From: Mycoplasmatales bacterium
Lineage (GTDB): Bacteria > Bacillota_I > Bacilli_A > Mycoplasmatales > JABABV01
DNA: 64,000 nucleotides
Direction of reading: 5' to 3'
NCBI GenBank assembly: GCA_014238055.1
Contig: JABABV010000001.1
Span: 62,001-126,000 of the forward strand
The notes under the pieces were generated by a model. It saw only the letters and a program-made list of their open reading frames with translations. It searched no databases and had not been told where the DNA came from. Within the stretch, counting starts at the first letter, position 1. Every line of letters starts with the position of its first letter. A program made the position numbers and the translations under genes. This document shows, piece after piece, positions 40,868-53,016 of the stretch.

Positions 40868-43081
40868 CTACAACAATTCTAATAGTTTTAAAATATCTAA
40901 AGCTACGTTTCTCGGTTTACCTTCTAAAGGATGATGATGGATATGAATTGCCGGATTATTATTAACTTCTAATACAGTAATTGGACCTGGAATTTTATGA
41001 TTTAGCGTAATCATATCTATACCAGCAATTTTAAGATTAAAAAGTTTACTAATTTGAATTGCTAATTTTTTATAATTAATATGAGTTTTTTCAGTTACAT
41101 CAATAGTGTCTCCACCAGAACTGACATTAGAATTATATCGTAATCAAACAACTAAATTTTTACTTGGTTTACTTGATAATCTTAATTTTTGTCTAGCTAA
41201 ATTGTTTCGCACTAATTTATTTACCACTATTTTTTCTAACGGTTTTTTATAACCAGTTCCACGTAAAGGACTTTGGTTTTTAATTTTAATTAATTTTGCA
41301 ATTGAACTTTTACCGTCACCGATAACATTTGCAGGTCTTCGCTCTAATACTCCACTAACTTTACCATTAATAACTAAGAAACGATATTCTTGACCTTTTA
41401 CGATATTTTCTATAATTATTTTTTTAGAATAACTAAATGCTTCGTTAACAGCATTTCTATATTTATTACGCGATTTATTTTCGTGTAAAATAGTTAACCC
41501 TTTTGAAAAATTAGCGTCATTTGGTTTAATAACTATGCCAATTTCCTTAAATTTATCTCAAGCTTTTAGAGCTTCTAACTTATTTGTAAAAGTTTCACCA
41601 CTAGGAACTTGAACCCCTGATTCTTTTATAATTTTTTTAGCTGTAGTTTTATCATTTACTAAAATCGCAGATAATTCACTATCGAAACGCGTTCTAGTCG
41701 CTTGTACAACATATTCTTTCGATCATTTTACTTTTTCGTTTGAAAATTTTAATAGATTTCCTTCTTCACTTCAAACTTCTACTAGGACTCCGTTTTTTAA
41801 AGCTTCTTTCATCAGAATTTTTGTAGAAAGTTCTAATTTTCCAAAAACTTCTTTTTCTCCGTTTTCTAAAATAGAATTTTTAACGTTTAACATTTTTTCG
41901 ACAATTAATTCTTTAGAATTGAAGTGCTTATGAACTTCTACTGCTGAATGAGTTTCTTTATCAACCATTTCTTTTATAAATTTTTCTTCCATGTTTAATT
42001 TTTTATAAAAGTTTTTCATTCTCTGTAAAACGCTTTTGATTTCGCTAATCATTTTATGATTTTCTGTTCCAAGAGATATAGCATCTGATGTTTTTAAAAC
42101 ATCTTTATAAATATCTGATGTGATCGTTAATTCTTTGTTTTTTTCATCTGTCGGTTCTAAGATTAAAAACACTAAAAATAAATGAATAAATTTTAAAGTT
42201 TTAATGTTTATTCCATAATCTTCACTAGGATTCAAATCAATATTTCTAATTTCTAAATAATCGACTCTATTCTTATTAGCAGTTTTCATACGAATTGGTT
42301 GGTATATTTCTTGTCTGCCAATAATATTTGAATTTTTAATTAAAAGATCTACTGATTTTGTTCATTGTTCATAATCTTTACAATCTAGTAAACTAATTCC
42401 ATTAGTTGGAAATCCGTAATCTGAAGTTCTATAAGAACGAATATGTTTAATTAACTTTTTGCTTTTTTTAACTTCTTCGAAAGATTTTTTAAATTTTTCA
42501 GGAATAAATGGTGTTGAACCAAATAAATATGTAATAACTGGAAAGTGCATCATATATTTCTGATAACCTTTGAAATAAAGTTCAGTTTTTAAACTAATTG
42601 GATCACTTTCATTTATTTTAGCAAGTTCCTCAAAAAATTCATCAGAGAAAGAAAAATTAAAATGAATTCCAGAAATAGAAATTTTATCTCTACCATATTT
42701 ATCAGATAAATATTTACGATAATTATTAGACTCGCGACCTTTTTTACTGATTCCGGGAATACCTAAAATTAAATTCTCGTCATCTGACTCTAACGGTAGA
42801 GAGTAGTTTAACAACAATTCATCTTTAGCTAATTGTTCGTATGTTATTTCAGTTTGTAGCTTCATAAAGTTAAAAGCTTTTTCCAAACTATTAGCTTTTG
42901 GAGTAACTATTTCTAATTGAGATTCTAAAAAATCAATTTGAAAATAAGGATTATTTCATTTAAATTTGAAAGGATGTTTTTGAGAACTTAAAACACCGCT
43001 TGAATTAATTCTAAATACTTCTTTTTCTAATCCAAAATTACCATCTAAAAAATTTAATTTTTTAATTTTATCTAGTTTCAT
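40868..43081 (-). CDS. gshF: Bifunctional glutathione synthase GshF (gamma-glutamylcysteine ligase plus ATP-grasp)
   Basis: Makes glutathione from Glu, Cys and Gly in one protein. The 737-residue length fits the family (about 750). The N-terminal ligase half contains FGLEKEVFRINSSG, HPFKFKWNNPYFQIDFLESQ, EIVTPKANS, LILGIPGISKKG, SISGIHFNFSF and YLEIRNIDLNP. The C-terminal ATP-grasp half contains RTRFDSELSAILVNDK, IVIKPNDANFSKGLTI, GQEYRFLVINGKVSGVLERR, PANVIGDGKSSI and the closing ATP-grasp motif TVLEVNNNPAIHIHHHPLEG. TGA Trp occurs throughout. The ATG at 43081 follows GAGGAAA. It lies between ftsY and ylxM, an unusual place. See findings. Confidence 0.95.
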
Positions 43082-43188
43082 AGATTTTCCTCTTTCAAAA
43101 ATTATTTTTCATTTAATTTTAATTAAAATATTTTAATTTTATCAGTCATGACATATATATAAAAATTATATCAAAAATATAAAAAACT

Positions 43189-44220
43189 TTATAACTCCTT
43201 AGTTAAACCATTAACAAATTCTTCTAAATCAAATTCTGCTAAATCATCAACTTTTTCACCTAAACCAATAAATTTAACATCGATATTTAAAGTGTCTTTG
43301 ATCGTTAATACGATTCCACCTTTAGAACTACCATCCATTTTAGTTAAAATAATTCCGTCTACTTTAGCATCTTTTTTAAATATTTTAGCTTGTGCAATTC
43401 CGTTTTGACCAGTAGTAGCATCAAGTACTAATAAAGTTTCTAAAGTTGCGTTAGGCGCATTTTTAGTAATTGTGCGGCTAATTTTATTTAGTTCATTCAT
43501 TAAGTTTACTTTATTGTGCATTCTACCAGAAGTATCGCAAATTAAAATATCACTATTGTTTTCTTGAGCTTTTTTAATACTATCAAAAATTACTGATGAT
43601 GGGTCTTGTTGATTTTTTGAAGGTTTTACACATTCAACTTCTAAACGATCAGCTCAAATAGATAGCTGTTCTACCGCCCCTGCTCTGAAAGTATCTCCAG
43701 CTGCTAAAGTTACTTTTTTATTTTGTTCTTTAAATAAATTTGTTAACTTAGCGATACTAGTAGTTTTACCAACACCGTTAATTCCGACTACTAAAATAAT
43801 TGATAATCCATTATCATTTAAATTTAAAGTTGTTTTAGAATGAGTTTTATTAGCATAACTCAAAAACATTTTATCAACTATTATTTCGTTTATTTTTTCC
43901 GGATCGCTAACTTTATTTATTGTAACTTCATCGCGAACTGCATCTGTAATTTCCATAACAATGTTCATTGAAATATCATTCATAATTAAAATTTCTTCTA
44001 ATTCTTCAAAAAATTCTTCATTAATTTGATGTTTGTTATAAAGAGATTTTAAACTATGTAAGAAATTATGTCTTGATTTTGACATTCCCACAATATATTT
44101 ATTTCTTTTTTGATTTTTTTTACGAATTTTTTTTTCAATTTTAATTAATTTTTTACTCTTTTTATTTTCTAGATTTTGTCCATCAACTATTTTATTTTTA
44201 TTTTTTTTAAAAATTCCCAT
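43189..44220 (-). CDS. ftsY: Signal recognition particle receptor FtsY
   Basis: Receptor GTPase that docks ribosome-SRP complexes at the membrane. The 343-residue protein has a basic N-terminal A domain (KKNKNKIVDGQNLENKKSKK), a helical N domain, and the SRP GTPase domain: G1 VVGINGVGKTTSIAKL, AAGDTFRAGAVEQL, G3 near DTSGRMHNK and G4 ILTKMDGSSKGG, followed by GLGEKVDDLAEFDLEEF. One TGA Trp lies in the G domain. The ATG at 44220 is 24 bases downstream of smc, giving the usual rnc-smc-ftsY order. Confidence 0.97.
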
Positions 44221-44244
44221 ATTAATTACCTAACTTTTTATTTA

Positions 44245-47187
44245 TTAATCTTTTTTTTCTGATAATTCAATAGCGTCTTTTAATTTAACACTTACCATTT
44301 TTGTAATTCCAGCTGATTGCATAGTAGCTCCGTATAAAACTTCCATACATTCCATAGTTCCTGGACGATGAGTCACTACTATAAATTGAGTATGTTTAGC
44401 GAAATTCTTTAAATAACTACCATAACGAGCAACATTAGCTTCATCTAATGGCGCTTCTGCTTCATCTAAAATCACTAAAGGTAAATGTCTTGATTCTAAA
44501 ATGGCAAATAATAACGAAATAACAATTAATGATTTTTCTCCACCAGAAAATAAAGTTAAACTTTTAACTGTTTTCCCTGGCGGTTGGGCAATGATTTCGA
44601 TTCCGCTATCTAAAATATTTTCAGGATCGCTATATTTAAGATCTGCTTTACCACCCGAAAACATAACTTTGAAAGTTTTAGCAAAATATAACCTTACATC
44701 AATAATCATTTGACTAAATTGTTGAAGCATTAATTCATCCATTGATTTAATAGCTTTTTCAATTTCTAATTTAGCTGCTTTTATTTCATTTGAATTTTTT
44801 AATAAATGATCGTATCTCTCTTTAACTTCAGCATATCTAGAAATTGCATCAATATTTACATTACCAATTTTTTCTATTTTTAAAATCAATTCATTTACTT
44901 GTTTTCTAGCAATAATAATTTCAATATCTAATTGATAATTCTCAATAGCGTGTTCGAAAGTTAATTTATAAACGTTGTTTAAACGTAATAAATTACTATT
45001 AATAGTCGCATCTAGTTTATTTATTAAAACTTTTAGTTCTGATGTTTGACTTACTAATTGACGAATTTTACTATTTCCACTAGTTAATTTTAATTCAAGT
45101 TTTTGAACTTCTTGAGCATTAGTTAATAAATTGTTTCTCTGACTTTGAATATTTGTAACTAAAGTATCTTTTCGTTTATACAAAATACTTACTTTTTGAC
45201 GTTCACCATCATTGATATTAACAATATCATTAATTTTGTTTTCACTAATCATTTCATATTTATTAGCTAGTCTTTCAAAACTTAATAATGATAGTTTGTG
45301 ATTTTCACGAACTTGAGCAAATAAAGCATACGTTTCTTGGTATTTTTCTTTAACACTTAAATTATCGTTATTTAAAGTTGTCTTTTCACTATTTAATATC
45401 TTAAATTTTTCGACAATTTCCTTTAATTTAACATTATGTTTTTCAATTTCATTCTTAATATGTTTATTACTATTAATTTTAGACTTACTAAATCCACCAT
45501 TAATAGTTCCTCCAGGAAAGATTAAATCACCTTCCAAAGTCACTATTCGATATCGTGATTTTAAACGCTTACTTAGTTCAATAGCGTTTTTTAAATTATC
45601 TACTAAAATAATTCGATTAGTTAAGAAATCAATTGCTTTTTTATATTTAGAATTAATTTCAATTAAATTATTAATAAAATTAATAAAGCCTGGGCTATTT
45701 TCAATAATAATATTGTCGTCTTCTTTTATATGACGAACGATTAAATTATTAATTGGTAAAAATGTTGCTTTTCCAGCACGATTACGCTTTAAAAAGGCAA
45801 CTGCTTTTTGAGCACTATCAGCACTTTGACAAACAATATATTGAAAATTATGTGATAAACAGTTTTCGATAGCGATTTTATAATCATCTTTAAAATCAAT
45901 TAAATTCATCAATATATCATAAATACCTTTGAAAGATTCTTTATGTTTCAAAATTATTTTTACACCTGGATGAAGAAAACTTTTTTCTTTTAAATTTTCA
46001 TTTAATAATTCTATTTTAGTTTCGATAATATTTTTTTCACGATTAACATTATTTAATTCTTCTTGATTATCTTCTTCTAATTTATTTAAATTAATGATTT
46101 TATCATTTAATTTAGATAAATTGATTTCGATAACTTTAATTCTTTCTTCTAAAGAATCAATTTTATTTTTACTACTTTTTATTTCTCTCTCTAAAGTTTT
46201 TATTTCTTTTTCATTATTAGTTAAACTACTATTACTAATTTTATTTTTAGCTGATTCTTCACGTCTAACTAATTCTATTTCTAAATTTTGAATCGATTCA
46301 GATACATGATTAAGCTCTTTTTGAAAATTGTTTATTTCTTTTTCACTATTAAATTTTATTTGATTAAGAGCATTTAATTTAGTTTCAAGCTTTGTAACTT
46401 CAGATTCTAAAAAAGTCTTATCATTATTTAATGTAGTTAATTTTTCTTGATCAACTTTAATTAATCCATTAGACTTTTTAATTTCTTGAGCTAATAGAGC
46501 AACTTCTATTTTTTCAAGATCTTTTTTATACTTTAAAAATTCACTAGCTTTATTAGCTTGTTTTTCTAATGGTTTAACTTGAATTTCTAATTCATTTACT
46601 AATAAAGAAATTTTTTCTAAATTTTCATTAGTACGCATTAATTTTCTCAAAGATTCTTGTTTATGTTTTTTGTATTTACTAACTCCAGCAGCTTCATCTA
46701 AAAAATCACGTAATTCTTCTGGTTTAGCTTCTGCTAGTTTTGTTACAGTACCTTGCGAAATAATACTTAAAGATGATTTAGAAATTCCAGCTTCCATAGC
46801 TAATTTTTGAACATCTTTTAATCTCGAACGTTCTCCATTTATTAAATATTCTCCTGAACGATCACTACGATATATTCTTCTTGTAATCGATATCTCTGCA
46901 AAATTTAGAGAAAATCGACGATCATGATTTAAAAATATCAAAGTAACTTCTGCCATATTCATTGGTTTTTTCAAATCACTACCATTAAAAATAACATCTT
47001 CCATGCTATCGCCACGTAATTGTTTGGCTGATTGTTCTCCCATTACTCAACGAATTGCATCATTTATGTTAGATTTACCACTACCGTTAGGACCAACAAT
47101 ACCAATTAAATTATTGTTAAAATTAATTGTTATCGGATTAGCAAAAGATTTAAAACCATGTGCTTTAATTGTTTTTAAAAAAATCAT
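44245..47187 (-). CDS. smc: Chromosome segregation ATPase SMC
   Basis: Condensin-like loop extruder. The 980-residue protein has the N-terminal head (MIFLKTIKAHGFKSFANPIT, Walker A VGPNGSGKSNINDAIRW), two long coiled coils (LEKQANKASEFLKYKKDLEK and onward), a hinge around residues 420-560 (HPGVKIILKHKESFKGIYDI, GDLIFPGGTINGGF), and the C-terminal head with signature LTLFSGGEKSLIVISLLFA and Walker B LPLVILDEAEAPLDEANVAR. The start ATG at 47187 was chosen because it restores the first strand and Walker A. TGA encodes the Trp in IRWVMGEQ. It lies between rnc and ftsY. Confidence 0.98.
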
Positions 47188-47211
47188 ATGATTACTTCCT
47201 CTTGAAGTTTT

Positions 47212-47925
47212 TTATTTATTTATTTTTATACTTATCGATGGTGCTAGTTTATCAATCGCAGCTGTTGCCGCAGCTTCTTCTGCCATTTTCTTTGATTTAC
47301 CATAACCTTGACCATACTCGATCCCATTAATAAAAACTTTAGAACTAAAGTTTCCTGATTGAGTATTAGTATTTTGATAATAAATTTCTGAATTTTTTTG
47401 AGATTGTACAAATTCTTGCAATTGTGTTTTACTATGTTTTAAATTATCTAATTGCGTATCTCTAATTGCTTGATATAGAGTATAATCTAAAAATTTATTA
47501 ACGTGCTTCATCCCTAAATCTAAAAATATTGCCGCTACTAAAGACTCATAAATATCTTCTAGTAGTGAAGAAGATTGATTAATTTTATCTTCATTTAAAG
47601 CTCCGTGTCCAAGTAAAATATAATCACCTAAACCTAAGTTTTGACTTAGTTGTGATAAAGCGTGTTTGTTTACATTTTTAGTTCTTATTAAACTCATTTG
47701 ACCTTCGTTAAAATTTTTAAAATATTTATAAATAAATAACGATGAACACATTTCTATTATTGAATCTCCTAAAAATTCTAATCTTTGGTAATCGCAATCT
47801 TTTTTATATTCATTAGCGTATGAAGAATGCATGAACGCTTCTACATATACATCAAAATTTCGATAATTAATTTTTAAACCTTTTAAAAGTTCTCTTATCT
47901 TATCTTTTTTAGCCTCAATTTGCAT
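47212..47925 (-). CDS. rnc: Ribonuclease III
   Basis: Cuts double-stranded RNA in rRNA processing. The 237-residue protein has the catalytic signature YQRLEFLGDSIIEM (residues about 45-58), GQMSLIRTKNVNKHALSQLS and EDIYESLVAAIFLDLG with the metal-binding Asp and Glu. A C-terminal dsRBD follows (SKTQLQEFVQSQK, SSKVFINGIEYGQGYGKSKK, EEAAATAAI). It has no TGA codon. The ATG at 47925 is two bases after the plsX stop and 24 bases upstream of smc, the classic plsX-rnc-smc order. Confidence 0.97.
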   Translation of the reverse strand: MQIEAKKDKIRELLKGLKINYRNFDVYVEAFMHSSYANEYKKDCDYQRLEFLGDSIIEMCSSLFIYKYFKNFNEGQMSLIRTKNVNKHALSQLSQNLGLGDYILLGHGALNEDKINQSSSLLEDIYESLVAAIFLDLGMKHVNKFLDYTLYQAIRDTQLDNLKHSKTQLQEFVQSQKNSEIYYQNTNTQSGNFSSKVFINGIEYGQGYGKSKKMAEEAAATAAIDKLAPSISIKINK

Positions 47926-47927
47926 AT

Positions 47928-48923
47928 TTATTTAAAACCCTTCTTTAATTCTAATAATAAATTATTTTTAACAGCTATTTTAGTATTTCGTAATGCTGTT
48001 AAAAAACTGATTTCATCACTAGAACCATGTGCTTTTAATACAATTCCATTTAATCCCATAATTAAAGCTCCATTAAATTGTCTTGGATCGAAATCATCAC
48101 GTACTTTACGGAAACTTTTACGTAATAAAAGAGCTTTCATTTTAGTACTTCATTTACGTGTTAATTCTCTTTTAAGCGCTTTAAAAGTCATCGAAGCAGC
48201 TGCTTCAATAGCTTTTAGAGCTATATTTGTAGTAAACCCATCACCGATACAAACATCCATTTCATTATTAAATAATATTCCTGGTTCAACGTTACCTATA
48301 AAGTTAACTTTTTTATCTTTAACTAATAATTTATGAGCATTTAAATATAAATCGGTTCCTTTATGATTTTCAGAACCGTTATTTAAAAGTCCGATTCTAG
48401 GATTTTTTTCTCCATACATCGCCTTAAAATAAACGCTACCACAAATTCCTAAATTATGAAGATCGTGGGCATCATATTTAATACTTGCTCCAACGTCTAA
48501 TAATATCAATGGTTTTGCAGAATTATCATATTGTGGTAAAGTCGCTAATAAAGCTGGTTTTTTAATTTCTTCAATCATTTTTAATAAATGATAACCAACC
48601 GTTACTAATGGACCTGTAGGACCTGCGCTAAGGGCAGCGTCTACTTTTTTATCTAATACTAATTTAATTGTTTTATGCATCGATGATTCACGATCTCGAC
48701 AAGCTGCCAAAAGATTAGATTCCATATTTAAAAAAGTTTTCGCATAACATGAAGTTAAATTAGGATGCGGATTCTCTTTTAAAAATTTAGTCACGACTTC
48801 TTCTAAACCAACTAGAGTTATAATAACATCTTCGTTATTTTGCACAAATTTTAACGCTGCATCTAAAGCGCTACCTGGAGCGTTGTCTCCGCCCATTACA
48901 TCTAAAGAAATTCTATATTTCAT
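47928..48923 (-). CDS. plsX: Phosphate acyltransferase PlsX
   Basis: Interconverts acyl-ACP or acyl-phosphate in the first steps of phospholipid synthesis. The 331-residue protein opens MKYRISLDVMGGDNAPGSAL, then ALSAGPTGPLVTVGYHLL, ALLATLPQYDN, LLDVGASIKYDAHDL, IGLLNNGSENHKGTD, VEPGILFNNEMDVCIGDGF and FDPRQFNGALIMGLNGIVLK, matching PlsX throughout. TGA Trp lies at 48150. With FakA (just upstream) it would turn imported fatty acids into acyl-phosphate for phosphatidic acid synthesis. No fab genes lie between plsX and rnc, unlike walled Firmicutes. The ATG at 48923 follows AGAGGTG. Confidence 0.96.
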
Positions 48924-48977
48924 TTTTTAAAACACCTCTTTAATTTATTTTACATTAATTAATTTAAAATATCTAAA

Positions 48978-49025
48978 AAAAATAAAAATAAATTCATTTA
49001 ATAAAAAGAATTTATTTTTATTTTT
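48978..49025 (-). terminator. fakA terminator
   Basis: Perfect 18-base inverted repeat (48978-48995 and 49008-49025) with a 12-base loop, composed of A/T plus one GAATTT-type core. It lies 28 bases past the fakA stop on the minus strand and before plsX. Confidence 0.65.
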
Positions 49026-49052
49026 AAAATAATTTTATTAAAATAAAAATTA

Positions 49053-50729
49053 TTATTCAACCCCAATGATGAAGTGATAAACTTCTTGATCACCTTGTTT
49101 GATTTCAACTTCAACTTCATAATTACTTTCAACAAATTCTTTAATTTTATTTGCTGTTTCAAGATTAGAATTTACTCCATAAAATAAAGTTATAATCTCT
49201 GATTCTTCAGTAATCATTTTCTTTAAAAGACGTTTAATAGTATCGATAATATTATTACATGATACTACGATATCTTTTTCAAAAATACCTAAGAATTGTC
49301 CTTTTTTAATTTTTACGCGTTTAATAGTAACATCTCGGTTAGCTATTGTAATCGCTGCACTTTTTACAGTTTTTATCGCTTGACGCATATTTTTGCGATT
49401 AGTTTTGATTTTTTCATTAGCATTAAAATACATTGCCGCTAACATACCTTGCATAATAGTTTTAGTTGGTAAAACAATTACTTTTGAACGAGTTTCTACC
49501 GCAGCAGCTTGCTCAGCTGCTAAAATAATATTACTATTATTTGGTAAAATATAAACCGTTTTAGCATTAACTTTTTCAATTGCATCGATAAAATCTTTAG
49601 CAGAAGGGTTCATAGTTTGTCCTCCGCCAACAACGTGATTAACGTTAATACTACGAAACTCTTCAATTAAACCTTGACCATTAGCTACTGCTATTAAAGC
49701 TGCGTCTAATTCAAAATGTTTATTTAAATTTGTAGTATTTTTTTGATCAGCAGTGACTTCTTTATGGTTTTCTGAAACTTGTAAAGTCATGTTATCAATT
49801 TTAATTTTTTGGAAATAACCAATTTTTTGTGCAAAATTCAGAACTGATCCAGGTTTTTTAGCATGAATATGAACTTTAATAATATTTTCATCGTTAACAA
49901 CTACTATTGAAGAACCATATTTTTCTAATTCTTTAACAAATCTAGCTTTATTAAAATTAGATAATTTTTTAAGATCATCTACGATAATTATAAATTCAGT
50001 ACAATATCCAAAATTACCACTTAAAGTTTTAGTTTTTAACTCAGCAGCTTTTTCAGCTTTTGATTTTTGTTGATGTTTAGATATTCAAGAACCGTTATTT
50101 TTTATCGGTTTACCAAGCAATGCTTGTTGCATACCTTTAAAAAATAGCATTAAACCATAACCTCCAGAATCTACTACACCGACATCTTTTAAGACAGGTA
50201 ATAAATTAGGTGTTTGTTTAACTGATATATCACCAAATTTAATTAATAATTTAAAATAATCTTCAAAAGTCATCTCAGAAGTTACTTTATCTATTAGAGC
50301 TTCACCGATTTGACGAATAACAGTTAAGATAGTTCCTTCTACTGGTTTCATAACCGCTTCATAAGCAGTTACTCTAGCATTTAAAATTCCAGTATTAAAA
50401 CTATTTACTGTTAACTCTTCTGTTTTATCAGTTAAAGCTGATGATATTCCTTTAAATATTTGTGAAAATATTACTCCAGAATTACCACGAGCACCTAATA
50501 ATAAACCACGTGAAAATGATTTCATAACACTTGGAACATCTTTCGTGTTATTTTCTATCGCTTCAGTTGTTCCTGAAATAGCAGTCATTGCCATGTTAGA
50601 ACCAGTATCTCCATCTGGTACTGGGAATACATTTAAAGAATTAACTTCTTCTTTGTGGTTACTTAAATTATTAGAACCAGATTCTAGCATTGATTTCATC
50701 AGTTCAACATTAATTGTTTTTAATTTCAT
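49053..50729 (-). CDS. fakA: Fatty acid kinase catalytic subunit FakA (DhaL/YloV type)
   Basis: Phosphorylates fatty acids carried by FakB proteins, allowing incorporation of exogenous fatty acid. The 558-residue protein has an N-terminal DhaL domain: NSLNVFPVPDGDTGSNMAMT with the metal-binding Asp residues, SRGLLLGARGNSGVIFSQIF and VKPVEGTILTVIRQ-type stretch. The remainder is the DAK-associated FakA domain (GYCTEFIIIVDDLKK, IKVHIHAKKPGSVLNFA, VVGGGQTMNPSAKDFIDAI, YILPNNSNIILAAEQAA). Length agrees with B. subtilis YloV (553). The ATG at 50729 follows GGGGAGAA. A FakB/DegV gene is not in this window. Its position upstream of plsX supports the fatty-acid role. Confidence 0.93.
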
Positions 50730-50749
50730 GAATTCTCCCCAAATATTAT

Positions 50750-50779
50750 TTTATAACATCAAAATTTTCAATAAATCAA
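50750..50779 (-). promoter_or_regulatory. fakA promoter
   Basis: On the minus strand, -35 TTGATT (50774-50779), 18-base spacer, -10 TATAAA (50750-50755) preceded by TG (extended). The start would fall roughly 15 bases before the fakA ATG. Confidence 0.45.
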
Positions 50780-50911
50780 TAATTTACTTAATAAAATAAT
50801 TCTATTATAAGATAAACTACGAACTTAAAAATAAGTTTGTTAATTATACCATTACTTAAATATAAAGTCAAAATCGCTTAATTTAAGTCGACAATAAATA
50901 ACTTATTTAAA

Positions 50912-52525
50912 TTAAATTTTATCTTCTATATTAGTCTTTATAATAATTTTTGAGTCTTTATTCAAACGTTTAAGTAAATAGGTGGCGAATATGAATGCTA
51001 TGATGGCGACTAAAATAGTCGTCACCGGACCTTGGAATATTCAATAATAAACAATATTGTTTTTAGCGTTAGCTATTAGAATACCAAAAAATGACATTAA
51101 AATTCCGGCTGCTGATCTAAATACTGATAAAGAGAAAGATCATTTACCGATACCGCAACCTTGATATAACGTTAAAGTTCCGAAAAATAGACCCATTAAA
51201 GATAAACTAGCATAAGATGATATCGTTCCTTTAACACCATCTTTTATCGGATGTACGTAAACTGTTCCCGCTAGATGCGCTAGAGGGCTGCTACCGTTTC
51301 AAGAAATAATTTGATTATCGGTAGCGTTTTTATATTTATTATATAAGTCAATATTACCTAAATGTTTTAAAGCATCTAAAAATTGAGCTTTATCATAAAT
51401 TTGAATTCCATTTTCTTTGAACTTCCAAATCATCAATAACTTATCAGGAATAGAAACTAAAATAATTGTAACTAATAATAAATAAATAAACATTAAGAAA
51501 ACTGTTAAATAAAAAGTTTGTTTTACTCTTTGATAATTACGAGCACCATAATTAAAGGAAATGATTGCTCTACCACCTTGAACGAATCCAAACGCCGGGG
51601 GAAAGAGTAGAAATATAATCGGCATGATGCCGCCTAAAATATAAATTCAATATTGTCCGGCATTAACTCCATTAGCAAAATGAAGATGAGTTACAAATAT
51701 ATTAGATGTCATTCTAGTTAATGTTAAACTAAAATATCTACTAAAAGGTGTTAGCCCAATTATTATAATCATTTTTGAAATTACTGGATCAATATATAAA
51801 TCACTTAATTGGATACGTAGCTGCGATTCTTTAAATACAAAAACTACTAAAGATAATCCAAGCAAAGCTTGAAAAGTTTGATCTACTGAAGTAGCGATCG
51901 CTGCCCCTTTAATTCCCATATGCATTGGTCCCATAAAAACATAATCTAATAATACATTTAGAAAAGCAGGTAAAAAAGTAATTACCATCGCCGTTATCGG
52001 ACGCCCTTCTTGTCTTAAAAAGTTAGAAAAAATTCAAGAAAATATTAAAGGTACAAATCCTAAAATAATATATCTATTATAATCTGTTGCTTTTTGAGAT
52101 GTAATTGCATTTAAAGTTCCGGCACTTTGTCATTTTACAAATTCACCTTGAAAAAATCACATAAAAATTGTCATCGTGATCCCAATTAATAAACTTGCTG
52201 TGATCGTGTTACCGACTATCTTTCTAGCTAATGTATATTTCTTAGCTCCGATGGCAACTCCAAATCTCGTTGCGCCTCCTAAAGAAAATAAAGCTCCCAT
52301 AGCATTCATAAATAAAAAAACCGGACTAGATAGCGACATCGCTTTCAAAGTCGAGGTAGGATCAGATACTAAACTAGTCGCCAATAATCTATCGGCAAAA
52401 TTATAAAATCCTAAAATTACCATTCCAAAAACTGCTGGTAAACATATATAAAACATCGTCTTTCAAATAGATACTTCACTAAATATATATTTTTGTTTAT
52501 CAGATAAACTCAATCGAATCACCAT
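50912..52525 (-). CDS. MATE family efflux transporter
   Basis: Cation-coupled multidrug/toxin export transporter. The 537-residue membrane protein has about twelve helices in two halves. Family features include the N-terminal FYICLPAVFGMVILGFYNFA followed by DRLLATSLV, MNAMGALFSLGGATRFGVAIGAKK (compare the 'g.~~l~sqn~Ga.~' stretch), FLRQEGRPITAM, NVLLDYVFM and the second-half GFVQGGRAIISFNYGARNYQ. A soluble loop of about 60 residues (NGIQIYDKAQFLDALKHL) lies after helix 8. TGA Trp is frequent. Start ATG 52525 is used; a TTG at 52513 with GGTGA upstream is a possible alternative. Substrate unknown. Confidence 0.85.
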
Positions 52526-52631
52526 TTTTCTATCAGTATAAAATTCGTTAATATTTCATTAGTTATATTATACACTTATTAATTTATATTTAATCATATT
52601 TAAAAAATAATTAAAAAAGTAATAATTTATA

Positions 52632-52660
52632 TTCAAATTTAGTTAAAAATATGGTATTAT
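52632..52660 (+). promoter_or_regulatory. rpmB promoter
   Basis: -35 TTCAAA (52632-52637), 17-base spacer, -10 TATTAT (52655-52660) with TGG before it. It lies about 50 bases before rpmB, and GAAAGGGAGG follows as the ribosome site. Confidence 0.55.
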
Positions 52661-52711
52661 TATTCTTACGTAAATCAAATCATAAAAAGAGAAAGGGAGG
52701 TTTTATTAATT

Positions 52712-52909
52712 ATGGCTAGAAAAGATGATCTAACTGGAAAAGCAGCTCTAAGTGGTAATAGACGTTCTCATGCTCTTAACTCAACACGTCGTAAATGAAA
52801 CTTAAATTTGCAAAAAGTTAAAGTTCTTGACGAAAAAGGCAATCCACAAACGTTAAAAGTTAGCGCAAGAACAATGAAAACTTTAAAAAAACAAGGTAAA
52901 ATTGTTTAA
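52712..52909 (+). CDS. rpmB: 50S ribosomal protein L28
   Basis: Large-subunit protein. The 65-residue sequence [20 protein letters not shown] then [19 protein letters not shown] and [18 protein letters not shown] fits L28, with the conserved G-N-x-x-S-H-A and R-x-W-x-x-N-L-Q stretches. The Trp in RRKWNLN is TGA. The cysteines of zinc-binding L28 are absent, so this is a C-minus paralogue, common in compact genomes. The ATG at 52712 follows GGGAGG. It is a single-gene unit with its own promoter and terminator. Confidence 0.97.
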
Positions 52910-52928
52910 TTAAAAATAATAATTAACT

Positions 52929-52956
52929 AAAACTACTATATAAGTAGTTTTTTTTG
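52929..52956 (+). terminator. rpmB terminator
   Basis: Stem AAAACTACT/AGTAGTTTT (52929-52937 with 52943-52951), loop ATATA, followed by T residues, 20 bases past the rpmB stop. Confidence 0.85.
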
Positions 52957-53016
52957 TATAATTTTAATGAAAAGACTATATTAATAGTTAACTTTATTGA
53001 AGGGAATTTGAATATT

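Noticed and set aside
47920..48336. 138-codon plus-strand frame across plsX and rnc.
   Set aside because: Antisense to conserved PlsX sequence; no start signal.
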